This document shows, piece by piece, positions 27,230-36,034 of a stretch of DNA of 64,000 nucleotides. The position numbers were made by a program, and so were the translations under genes. Where the stretch lies: positions 1-64,000 of the IMG/VR virus record IMGVR_UViG_3300008108_007099. One strand, 5' to 3'. The notes under the pieces were generated by a model. The model did not search any database. It was given only the letters and a program-made list of their open reading frames with translations, and was not told the origin of the DNA. How positions within the stretch are numbered: position 1 is the stretch's first letter; the number at the start of each line of letters is the position of its first letter. Source of the DNA: a virus.

Positions 27230-30200
27230 ATGGTAGCTAATAATCAATTGGTTTCAAGAACAGGTATAGTCATTACAAGTGGCTATACATTTAATGGTGT
27301 GCTAGCTGACGGATTAGTCAACAGTGGCACAATCAATTCCGGTCAGATTGGTCAGTTTCACCTAAGCAGCGGAGCAGTCAATTCCGGACAAATTGGTGAC
27401 AACGCTATCGTCGGAGGAAGCATAGCTTCTGGCACTATTACAGGATTCAACTTAGCATCAGGAACAGTTGCTAATGTTAATCTTGTTGACCCCACCATGA
27501 CCCTAGCTGGTAGTTCTACTGCCCTAGGTGGAAGCTGGGACCCTGCCGCTCTAACCACATCAAGTGGCTTGCTTGCCGGAACCTACTATCCTTCTGGTGC
27601 CCTAACAATAGGAATCGCTTCTGGCGGTATCTCAAGCGAACTTCTTGCTGACGGATCAGTCGTTAGCGGCAAGCTGGGCTCAGCAGCTGTTACAACTTCT
27701 AATCTATCAAGCGGTGTAGTCACCAGCGGTTATATTGGTGATTCAGCCGTTCTTAGCGGCAACATTGGTTCCGGCCAGATTGGTTCAATCCATTTCGCCA
27801 GCGGTACTGTCGAAGGTCTTATCGGTTCTGGAAGCGTTCAAAGTGGCGATCTTGGCCTTGGCGCTGTTAACAACGAGAACATTGCTTCCGGAACTGTTGC
27901 CAATGACAAACTAGTAAACAGCGCAATAACAATTGCCGGGTCAAGCACTGCTCTTGGCAGTAGCTGGGCTGCTGAAGGATTAACATTTGGAGACGGTCTT
28001 GCTTCAGGTATCTACTATCCTTCTGGAGCGCTAACAGTTCAAGTTGCCTCTGGCGGAATCATAACAGATATGATTGCGGATTTGGCAGTTACCAATGACA
28101 AGCTTGGCGGAACATCTGTTACTTCCGACAAAATTGCAGACTATGCAGTTGTTAGCGGCAAACTAGCAAGCGGCGCAGTCAGCAACCTTGACATTGCCTC
28201 TGGCAGCATTGGCAATGATAGGCTAATGTTCCCCAGCATTAATATTGCTGGATCTGATACTACTCTTGGTGGTAACTGGATTGCTGAAGGAGTTACATTT
28301 GCAAGTGGTCTTTCCGAGCTAACTTACTATCCCTCAGGATCGGCAGTTGTCGGCATCGCTTCTGGCGGTGTGATTACCAATATGATTGGTGATAACGTGG
28401 TCACCAGCGGCAAACTAGGCGCTGGTGCAGTAAACACTGACAACATTGCTAGCGGAGCAGTTGCTTCTGGCAATCTAGCAAATGGCGCAGTAAACACAGA
28501 AAACCTTACTGACGGTGCAGTTGTAAGCGGCAAGCTTGCTAATGATTCTGTTAACACCCTCAACATAACTGACGGCGCAGTTGTGTCTGGCAAGCTAGGG
28601 ACTGGTGCTGTAACTACAAGCAATCTATCGAGTGGTGTAGTCACCAGTGGTTATATTGGTGACCAAGCCGTTCTAAGCGGAAATATTGGTTCTGGACAAA
28701 TTGGCGCTATACACTTTGCTAGTGGCACGGTAGAAGGCCTAATTGGTTCTGGTAGTGTAACTAGTGGCGATCTTGGAATTGGTGCTGTCAATAACGAGAA
28801 CATTGCCTCGGGCACTATTGCTAATGATAAACTAGCAAACAACAGCCTCACCATCGGTGGAGCTACAGCGGCCCTAGGTTCTGGAGTTGAATATTCATCT
28901 TTAAGTACTTCTAGCGGTTTGCTTAGTGCAACTTATTATCCATCTGGCGCTCTTACCATTGGCATCGCTTCTGGCGGTATCTCAAGCGAACTTCTTGCCG
29001 ATGGTTCAGTAGTAAGCGGCAAGCTCGGCACAGATTCAGTAAACAGTGCAAACATAACTGATGCAGCAGTTGTGAGCGGCAAGCTTGCAACTGACAGTGT
29101 TGCAGCCGCTAACATTGGTGCTGGCGAAGTCGTAAGTGGCAAACTAGCTACTGACTCTGTTAATACAGCCAACATCACTGATGCAGCAGTAGTATCCGGC
29201 AAACTTGCAACTGACAGTGTTGCAGCCGCTAATATTGGAGCTGGCGAAGTTGTAAGTGGCAAACTAGCTACCGACTCTGTCAACACCGCCAACATTACAG
29301 ACGCAGCCGTAGTTTCCGGCAAGCTAGCAGCAAATTCAGTAGCAGCAGGCAACATCGGTGCAGGCGAAGTTGTAAGTGGCAAACTCGCAACTGATTCAGT
29401 CAATACAGCCAATATTACAGATGCAGCCGTAGTCAGCGGTAAACTAGCAGCAAACAGTGTTGCAGCAGGCAATATTGGTGCAGGTGAAGTTGTAAGCGGC
29501 AAACTAGCAACTGACTCTGTCAACACTGCAAATATTACCGACGCCGCAGTAGTTTCTGGCAAGCTAGGAACTGGTGCTGTAACTACAAGCAATCTATCAA
29601 GTGGTGTAGTCACCAGCGGTTACATTGGTGATTCAGCCGTTCTAAGCGGCAACATTGGTTCTGGTCAAATAGGTATAATCCACCTCGCAAGTGGTACTGT
29701 AGAGGGCTTGATCGGTTCTGGCAGCATTGGTAGCGGCGATTTAGCAATTGGCGCTGTAAACAATGAGAATATTGCAAGTGGAACAATAGCCAACGATAAG
29801 CTTGCAAATAACAGCCTCACCATCGGTGGTGCTACAGCTGCTCTAGGTTCTGGGGTTGCCTACGAAGCTCTTACTATAGGAGCTGGTTTATTTGGAGGCA
29901 CCTACTATCCTTCCGGCGCAGTCACGATTAGCATCGCATCTGGCGGTGTACTTTCGGACATGATTTATGACGCAGCAGTTGTTAGCGGCAAGCTCGGCAC
30001 AGACTCAGTAAACAGTGCAAACATAACTGCCGCAGCAGTAGTTTCTGGTAAGCTTGCAGCAAACAGCGTTGCAGCAAGTAATATTGGTGCTGGAGAAGTT
30101 ACAAGCGGCAAGCTTGCTAATGACTCTGTCAATACTGCAAATATTACTGACAACGCAGTAGTTAGTGGCAAGATTGCTTCCGGTTCTCTTGAATTCGTTA

Positions 30201-31681
30201 ACATTGCTGGCACAACAGTTTCCGGCCAACTTGGTCTGAATGTTGTAACTTCTGCAAACATCGATGACGCAGCAGTAGTTTCCGGTAAGCTTGCAGCAAA
30301 CTCCGTTGCAGCAAGTAACATCGGCGCAGGCGAAGTTGTAAGCGGTAAGCTTGCTAACGACTCGGTCAACACAGCAAACATTACTGACAATGCAGTAGTC
30401 AGCGGCAAGATTGCTTCGGGATCTCTCGAATTTGTCAACATCGCAGGCACTACAGTTTCTGGCCAACTCGGCTTGAATGTTGTAACTTCTGCAAACATTG
30501 ATGACGCAGCCGTAGTTTCCGGTAAGCTTGCAGCAAACTCCGTTGCAGCTAGTAACATTGGTGCAGGCGAAGTTGTAAGCGGTAAACTCGCAACCGATTC
30601 GGTCAATACTGCAAACATTACAGATGCAGCAGTAGTTTCTGGCAAGCTAGCAGCTAACAGCGTTGCAGCAGGAAACATTGGTGCAGGCGAGGTTGTAAGT
30701 GGTAAGCTCGCAACTGACTCTGTAAACACAGCCAATATTACCGATGCAGCAGTTGTATCTGGCAAACTAGCAGCAAACAGCGTTGCAGCAGGCAACATTG
30801 GTGCTGGTGAAGTTGTTAGTGGCAAACTCGCAACTGACTCTGTTAACACAGCTAATATTACAGACGCAGCAGTTGTGTCTGGCAAGCTAGGTACTGGTGC
30901 TGTAACTACAAGCAATCTATCCAGTGGTGTAGTCACCAGTGGCTATATTGGTGATTCGGCTGTTCTAAGCGGAAACATAGGTTCTGGCCAAGTTGGACTA
31001 GTCCATCTTGCTAGCGGCACTGTAGATGCTCTTATCACAAGCGGTGTAATAGTGAGCGGCGACCTTGGTATCGGCGCTGTAAACAACCTCAATATTGCTA
31101 GCGGCACAATCAGCCAAGACAAGTTTGCTTCTGGAGCATTCTTTGTTCTAGATAATCCTGCTGATAACAGAATCGTTACAAGCTTGGCTTCTGGAACTAA
31201 TAGTGCTACCGCTGAAACAAACCTTACATTTAACGGTGGGGCATTAGCCTTCACTGGTGTAAGCGGAACAGTCTTTGCAGCACAAGACCTAACTCTAACA
31301 AGTGGTAACTTGCTAAATGTTTACAGTGGTACATTCACAGTAAGCAGCTACGGTTATACGCAGAACACTGCTTCTAGCTTTGCTGGACAGACTGCTTCCT
31401 TTGCTGCCTTCACACTTCCTGACACCTTAGCAACTGGCGCATTCTTCGAGTATGTCGCAATTGACACTGCAACTGGCGCTCGCAGAGCAGGAAATGTTAC
31501 CTGCGTATGGAACGCCGGGACAAATGGTGTTGAGTACCTTGAGACATCAACTATGGATTTAGGAGGAAGCACAACAGGTCTAATATTCAGCGCAGCAATT
31601 GCATCTGATGTTTTGACCTTGACCGCAAACATCACTGCTGGCACATGGACAATTAAGTTGTCCGCCAGAGTAATTGAATAA
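27230..31681 (+). CDS. Tail-fibre protein with pentad shaft and two periodic sub-arrays
   Basis: 1483 residues with a strong AAGGAG site. The shaft is made of pentads (S-G-K-L-A, T-D-S-V-N, T-A-N-I-T, D-A-A-V-V) with inserted beta modules of the type NDKLANSxITIxGxxTALG ... GTYYPSGALTIGIASGGI, a motif frequent in phage tail fibres. The C-terminal domain (about 31130-31678: FFEYVAIDTATGARRAG, VTCVWN, STMDLGG) is a paralogue of the C-terminus of the 20261-27169 protein, suggesting duplicated fibre tips that may bind related receptors. No signal peptide or catalytic motif. Confidence 0.72.
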   Translation: MVANNQLVSRTGIVITSGYTFNGVLADGLVNSGTINSGQIGQFHLSSGAVNSGQIGDNAIVGGSIASGTITGFNLASGTVANVNLVDPTMTLAGSSTALGGSWDPAALTTSSGLLAGTYYPSGALTIGIASGGISSELLADGSVVSGKLGSAAVTTSNLSSGVVTSGYIGDSAVLSGNIGSGQIGSIHFASGTVEGLIGSGSVQSGDLGLGAVNNENIASGTVANDKLVNSAITIAGSSTALGSSWAAEGLTFGDGLASGIYYPSGALTVQVASGGIITDMIADLAVTNDKLGGTSVTSDKIADYAVVSGKLASGAVSNLDIASGSIGNDRLMFPSINIAGSDTTLGGNWIAEGVTFASGLSELTYYPSGSAVVGIASGGVITNMIGDNVVTSGKLGAGAVNTDNIASGAVASGNLANGAVNTENLTDGAVVSGKLANDSVNTLNITDGAVVSGKLGTGAVTTSNLSSGVVTSGYIGDQAVLSGNIGSGQIGAIHFASGTVEGLIGSGSVTSGDLGIGAVNNENIASGTIANDKLANNSLTIGGATAALGSGVEYSSLSTSSGLLSATYYPSGALTIGIASGGISSELLADGSVVSGKLGTDSVNSANITDAAVVSGKLATDSVAAANIGAGEVVSGKLATDSVNTANITDAAVVSGKLATDSVAAANIGAGEVVSGKLATDSVNTANITDAAVVSGKLAANSVAAGNIGAGEVVSGKLATDSVNTANITDAAVVSGKLAANSVAAGNIGAGEVVSGKLATDSVNTANITDAAVVSGKLGTGAVTTSNLSSGVVTSGYIGDSAVLSGNIGSGQIGIIHLASGTVEGLIGSGSIGSGDLAIGAVNNENIASGTIANDKLANNSLTIGGATAALGSGVAYEALTIGAGLFGGTYYPSGAVTISIASGGVLSDMIYDAAVVSGKLGTDSVNSANITAAAVVSGKLAANSVAASNIGAGEVTSGKLANDSVNTANITDNAVVSGKIASGSLEFVNIAGTTVSGQLGLNVVTSANIDDAAVVSGKLAANSVAASNIGAGEVVSGKLANDSVNTANITDNAVVSGKIASGSLEFVNIAGTTVSGQLGLNVVTSANIDDAAVVSGKLAANSVAASNIGAGEVVSGKLATDSVNTANITDAAVVSGKLAANSVAAGNIGAGEVVSGKLATDSVNTANITDAAVVSGKLAANSVAAGNIGAGEVVSGKLATDSVNTANITDAAVVSGKLGTGAVTTSNLSSGVVTSGYIGDSAVLSGNIGSGQVGLVHLASGTVDALITSGVIVSGDLGIGAVNNLNIASGTISQDKFASGAFFVLDNPADNRIVTSLASGTNSATAETNLTFNGGALAFTGVSGTVFAAQDLTLTSGNLLNVYSGTFTVSSYGYTQNTASSFAGQTASFAAFTLPDTLATGAFFEYVAIDTATGARRAGNVTCVWNAGTNGVEYLETSTMDLGGSTTGLIFSAAIASDVLTLTANITAGTWTIKLSARVIE
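29018..29557 (+). repeat. Nine 60-bp repeats (20 residues each)
   Basis: Exact 60-base spacing of the GGC codon in SGKL from 29018 to 29558. Units alternate two types, one with SVNTANITDAAVV and one with SVAAxNIGAGEVV, so the higher-order unit is 120 bp. A second five-unit array with the same phase is at 30581-30880. Confidence 0.85.
30107..30580 (+). repeat. Two tandem 237-bp repeats
   Basis: Copies start at 30107 and 30344. Each encodes 79 residues including IASGSLEFVNIAG and SGQLGLNVVTSANID. The two differ mostly by synonymous bases. It sits between the 60-bp arrays and marks another round of duplication. Confidence 0.8.
30581..30880 (+). repeat. Five 60-bp repeats
   Basis: Same two alternating 20-residue units as at 29018-29557, in the same order and followed by the same unique segment (GTGAVTTSNLSSGVV), which shows a larger duplication between the two places. 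Confidence 0.8.
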
Positions 31682-31735
31682 TAACAATACTGAACTGATA
31701 TATGAAGGTAACCAGATAGGAATATAGGGAAAACT

Positions 31736-34700
31736 ATGAGTCACGAATTAAAAGCTATAACTGGTCTATTCGTACCGAGCGGTTCATTGATCCAAGGGAC
31801 CTTAGCTTCCGGCACGGTTACTTCAGGTAGTATTGGCGCTGGTGCCGTTGTTAACGGCAACATCGCTTCAGGACAGGTTGGGACATTTCAGATAGCCTCT
31901 GGAGCAATAACGGGAAACCTTATTGCTTCAGGGGCTGTCGCCTCTGTTGACTTAGCAGATAATTCTGTAGTCAGCGGCAAAATCGCAAGTGGTTCAGTAT
32001 CGTGGTTTACTCTTGGAAGCGGAGTTGTTAATTCTGGTAATCTCGGAGTAAATTCTGTAGTAAGTGGCAATATAGCAAGTGGTGCGGTGGGTCTTTTCGG
32101 CTTGGCTTCTGGCGTTGTTGTTTCTGGTATAATTGGAAATAATGCAGTAAATAGCGGGAATATTTCGAGTGGTGCAGTTGGATTATATCAGCTTGGTGTA
32201 GCTTCTGGTACAGTAGAGGGAAAACAACTTACACTAGATGCCGATACCGGCATGTTAACTTGGCAAAGTCCACAGACAACAGTAGCCCGTGTGAAAAATG
32301 GCACAGCTGCTATTATTTCAGGTCTAGCTGTTGTTTACATTTCTGGTGGTGCTGGCGCAAATCCTTTTGTTGCACCAGCCCAAGCGAATGCGGACTTAAC
32401 CTCCTTAGCCACTTTCGGAGTAGCGGCTGCCAATATAGGAGCTAATGCCGAGGGAACTGTTGTAACTCAAGGCATTTTAACAAATGTAAATACAAGTGCT
32501 TTCAATGACGGCGATGTACTATTCTTAAGCCCAACTGTTGCAGGAGCAGTCACAAATGTAAAACCCCAAGCTCCTGACCACCTTGTTCTTATTGGCTATG
32601 TAACTAACGCAGCAAATAATGGCACAATTGAAGTTGCAATTCAAAACGGATATGAAATCGAAGAACTGCATGATGTAAAAATATTATCCGGTAGTTTGCA
32701 GTCCGGACAAATTCTACAATATAGCTCAGGCGTTTGGTGGAATCAAAACTTTGTTGCGGGCTCAACAAATCTAGGTAGCGGCTCTGTCACATCTGGTGCT
32801 ATCGCTTCTGGCCAAGTAGGACCTAGTGCTTTGGCTAGTGGTGTAATTGCAGGACTTATCGTTAGTGGTTCAGTACAAAGTGGCGATTTAGGTACTGGGG
32901 CAGTAAACAATATAAATATTTCTAGTGGTACGATTTCCAATGACAAGCTTGTAAATAACTCAATTACCATAGATGGCTCTTCCACTGCGCTAGGCGGCAG
33001 CTACTCTTCGCAGGCACTTACTACTTCTAGCGGACTGTTGGCCGGTACTTACTACCCATCTGGTTCTATTACAATAGGTATTGCCTCTGGCGGAATAGTA
33101 GCACAAATGATGGGCAGTGGTTCAATAACTGCCAATGCTATTGCGTCAGGTCAGGTTGGCCCAAATGCTTTGGCCAGTGGCGCTATTGCTGGACTTATTG
33201 CAAGTGGAGCTATTGGCAGTGGAGACTTGGGAATAGGCGCTGTAAATAATGAGAATATAACCTCTGGAACGGTTGCAAATGATAAGTTGGCAAATAGCAC
33301 CGTAACAATCGCAGGTTCAAGTACTGCTCTTGGAGGTTCTTGGGCTGCAGAAAGCCTTACGGCAGCCAGTGGGCTATCAGCAGTTACCTATTATCCTTCC
33401 GGAGCAGCAGTCATAGGAATAGCTTCCGGTGGTGTTATTGCTCAGATGCTTGCAAATGGTTCTGTAACATCAGGGGCAATTGCTTCTGGGCAAGTTGGCC
33501 CAAATGCATTGGCTAGCGGCGTAATTGCAGGCTTAATAGTAAGCGGATCGGTACAAAGTGGCGATTTAGGACTTGGCGCTGTCAACAACGAAAATATTGC
33601 CAGTGGCACTATAGCTAATGACAAACTCGCAAATAACTCAATTACTATTGATGGCGCTTTAACTGCTCTAGGCGGAACGCGCAGCTCATTAGCCCTGACA
33701 ACATCTAGCGGCTTACTTGCCGGTACATATTATCCATCTGGAGCCTTGACAATTGGCATAGCTTCCGGTGGCATCACCAGTCAGTTGCTTGCCGATGGGG
33801 CTGTAAACACTAATGATATTGCTTCTGGCGCAGTAGGAACAAATCAAATAGCATCTGGAGCGGTTACTGGCACTAATATTGCCGCGACCACAGTTGCAAA
33901 TACAAATTTAGTAAACAGCACAGTTACGATTGCGGGTTCTTCCACTGCACTTGGCGCTTCTTGGGCAGCAGCCGCTCTTACGACAAGTAGCGGATTACTT
34001 GCTGGAACATATTATCCTTCTGGTGCGCTGACAATTGGAATTGCATCTGGCGGCATAGTTGCCCAAATGATGGGCAGCGGTTCGGTCACAAGCAACGCAA
34101 TTGCATCTGGCCAAGTAGGAACATTTGCACTAGCCAGCGGTTTAATAACAGGATTGATTGTCAGCGGTTCAGTACAAAGTGGAGACCTTGGTCTTGGTGC
34201 TGTAAATAATGAAAACATAGCTTCTGGAACTGTTGCTAATGACAAATTGACAAATAGCACAGTCACAATTGCCGGTTCAAGTACTGCTCTTGGAGGTTCT
34301 TGGGCGGCAGCAGCATTAACTACCGCAAGCGGCTTGCTTGCCGGCACATACTATCCATCTGGCGCGCTCACCATTGGCATAGCATCTGGTGGAATTACAA
34401 GCCAAATGCTTGCCGATGCATCTGTTACAACAAATGACATTGCTTCTGGTGCAGTAGGAACGAATCAAATAGCTTCAGGGGCAGTAACCGGAACCAACAT
34501 TGCTGCAACAACCGTTGCAAATACAAATTTAGTAAACAGCGCAATTACAATAGCTGGTTCTTCTACATCTTTAGGTGGAACTTGGGCAGCCGCTGCACTC
34601 ACAACAAGTAGCGGATTACTTGCCGGCACATATTATCCATCAGGTTCGCTTACAATCGGAATTGCTTCCGGCGGCATAGTTGCACAAATGATGGGAAGCG

Positions 34701-36031
34701 GATCGGTAAATAGCAACGCAATTGCTTCAGGACAGGTAGGGCCTTTTGCGTTGGCTAGTGGCGTAGTTGCCGGGTTAATTGGAAGTGGTTCAGTACAAAG
34801 CGGAGACCTTGGTCTTGGTGCTGTCAATAATGAAAATATTTCAAGTGGAACTGTTGCTAATGACAAATTGACAAATAGCACAGTCACAATTGCCGGTTCA
34901 AGTACTGCTCTAGGTGGCACTTGGGCAGCCCAAAGTCTAACAGCAGCCAGTGGCTTATCAGCCGTTACTTATTATCCCTCTGGAGCAGCTGTCATAGGAA
35001 TTGCATCAGGTGGCGTATCATCTGGAATGCTTGCTAATGGATCAGTAGTTAGTGGCTCTATAGGTTCTGGTCAAATTGGACAGTTCCACTTAGCTAGCGG
35101 TGCCGCTAATTTGCTTCTCACTAGTGGAATAGTAGTGAGCGGCATGGTTGGAAATGCTGCTGTTACTAGTGGTAGCATTGCCAGTGGCTCTATCGGACAA
35201 ATGCACCTCAGCCAGCTTTTGATTCCCAAAATGCAAGCTCCCGGCAGACTTTCACTCTATAGTGGTGCTCCTGTTGTAAGCGGCGGATACATAAGCGGCG
35301 CAAACAAATTATACTACAATCCTTACAACGGAAGTACTATATCTCTGTTCGATGGCGTTTCATGGTTAGAATATGAAATTAATCAGCCAGTCATGCTAGA
35401 TTTGAATACTGGCTTGCAATCCGGAACCATGTATGACATTTTCATGTTTGGAAATGCCGGAATATCTGGTTCACCATCTTTAGCAGCGGTCAACTGGACA
35501 AGTGGCGGAAACAGAGCGCCAATAGTATATCAAAATGGAATACCTTTAAGCCAATTTACAGGCGGAAGATATTTAGGAACTATTAGAACAACAACAAGTT
35601 CTACGTCTGAAGATAGTCCATACAGAAGATTTGTATGGAACTATGATAACAGAATTACAAATACTTTATATTACACTGACAGCACTCAGCACACTTACAA
35701 CAGTCCTACACCTAGAGTGTGGAACCTGAATTCCGGTTCACGACTTGAATTTATACAGGGCGTAGCTGGCATAGGTGCGTCTACCTCATGTTTTGTAGCC
35801 AGCTACGTGACTCCCGGTGCAACTAGTATTTGCAGCTTTGAGAGTGACGGAGTCTTCAGCGGAACTAACTACAATGTTTTCAATACATTTACTGGTTTGT
35901 TCTGGTCACAAAGCATGCTAATGGTAGGAAATTGCAATGAAGGATATAATTACCTCCAATTGATGGAATCATGCCAGAGTGGAACAGTAACGAATGTGTC
36001 TATGACTTTAACAGGGACAATAGAGGTTTAA
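31736..36031 (+). CDS. Tail-fibre protein with collar domain and C-terminal tip domain
   Basis: 1431 residues. A pentad shaft (31780-32230) leads into a widespread phage fibre domain (about 32228-32700) marked by RVKNGTAAIISGLAVVYISG, NVNTSAFNDGDVLFLS, HLVLIGYV and IQNGYEIEELHDV. A second shaft (32690-35220) contains five or more of the NDKL...GSSTALGGSW...YYPSG modules. The C-terminus (35228-36028), with LYYNPYNGSTISLFDG, YDIFMFGN and RYLGTIRTT...SPYRRFVWN, is a known phage fibre-tip/receptor-binding-like domain. Ends three bases before the next gene. Receptor and structure unknown. Confidence 0.78.
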   Translation: MSHELKAITGLFVPSGSLIQGTLASGTVTSGSIGAGAVVNGNIASGQVGTFQIASGAITGNLIASGAVASVDLADNSVVSGKIASGSVSWFTLGSGVVNSGNLGVNSVVSGNIASGAVGLFGLASGVVVSGIIGNNAVNSGNISSGAVGLYQLGVASGTVEGKQLTLDADTGMLTWQSPQTTVARVKNGTAAIISGLAVVYISGGAGANPFVAPAQANADLTSLATFGVAAANIGANAEGTVVTQGILTNVNTSAFNDGDVLFLSPTVAGAVTNVKPQAPDHLVLIGYVTNAANNGTIEVAIQNGYEIEELHDVKILSGSLQSGQILQYSSGVWWNQNFVAGSTNLGSGSVTSGAIASGQVGPSALASGVIAGLIVSGSVQSGDLGTGAVNNINISSGTISNDKLVNNSITIDGSSTALGGSYSSQALTTSSGLLAGTYYPSGSITIGIASGGIVAQMMGSGSITANAIASGQVGPNALASGAIAGLIASGAIGSGDLGIGAVNNENITSGTVANDKLANSTVTIAGSSTALGGSWAAESLTAASGLSAVTYYPSGAAVIGIASGGVIAQMLANGSVTSGAIASGQVGPNALASGVIAGLIVSGSVQSGDLGLGAVNNENIASGTIANDKLANNSITIDGALTALGGTRSSLALTTSSGLLAGTYYPSGALTIGIASGGITSQLLADGAVNTNDIASGAVGTNQIASGAVTGTNIAATTVANTNLVNSTVTIAGSSTALGASWAAAALTTSSGLLAGTYYPSGALTIGIASGGIVAQMMGSGSVTSNAIASGQVGTFALASGLITGLIVSGSVQSGDLGLGAVNNENIASGTVANDKLTNSTVTIAGSSTALGGSWAAAALTTASGLLAGTYYPSGALTIGIASGGITSQMLADASVTTNDIASGAVGTNQIASGAVTGTNIAATTVANTNLVNSAITIAGSSTSLGGTWAAAALTTSSGLLAGTYYPSGSLTIGIASGGIVAQMMGSGSVNSNAIASGQVGPFALASGVVAGLIGSGSVQSGDLGLGAVNNENISSGTVANDKLTNSTVTIAGSSTALGGTWAAQSLTAASGLSAVTYYPSGAAVIGIASGGVSSGMLANGSVVSGSIGSGQIGQFHLASGAANLLLTSGIVVSGMVGNAAVTSGSIASGSIGQMHLSQLLIPKMQAPGRLSLYSGAPVVSGGYISGANKLYYNPYNGSTISLFDGVSWLEYEINQPVMLDLNTGLQSGTMYDIFMFGNAGISGSPSLAAVNWTSGGNRAPIVYQNGIPLSQFTGGRYLGTIRTTTSSTSEDSPYRRFVWNYDNRITNTLYYTDSTQHTYNSPTPRVWNLNSGSRLEFIQGVAGIGASTSCFVASYVTPGATSICSFESDGVFSGTNYNVFNTFTGLFWSQSMLMVGNCNEGYNYLQLMESCQSGTVTNVSMTLTGTIEV

Positions 36032-36034
36032 AAA

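Noticed and set aside
29018-30880. Regular direct repeats that might be a CRISPR array
   Set aside because: Repeats are contiguous in-frame protein units with no unique spacers.
28936-30936. Long minus-strand frames opposite the fibre repeats
   Set aside because: They mirror the repeat period and are explained by the plus-strand codon pattern.
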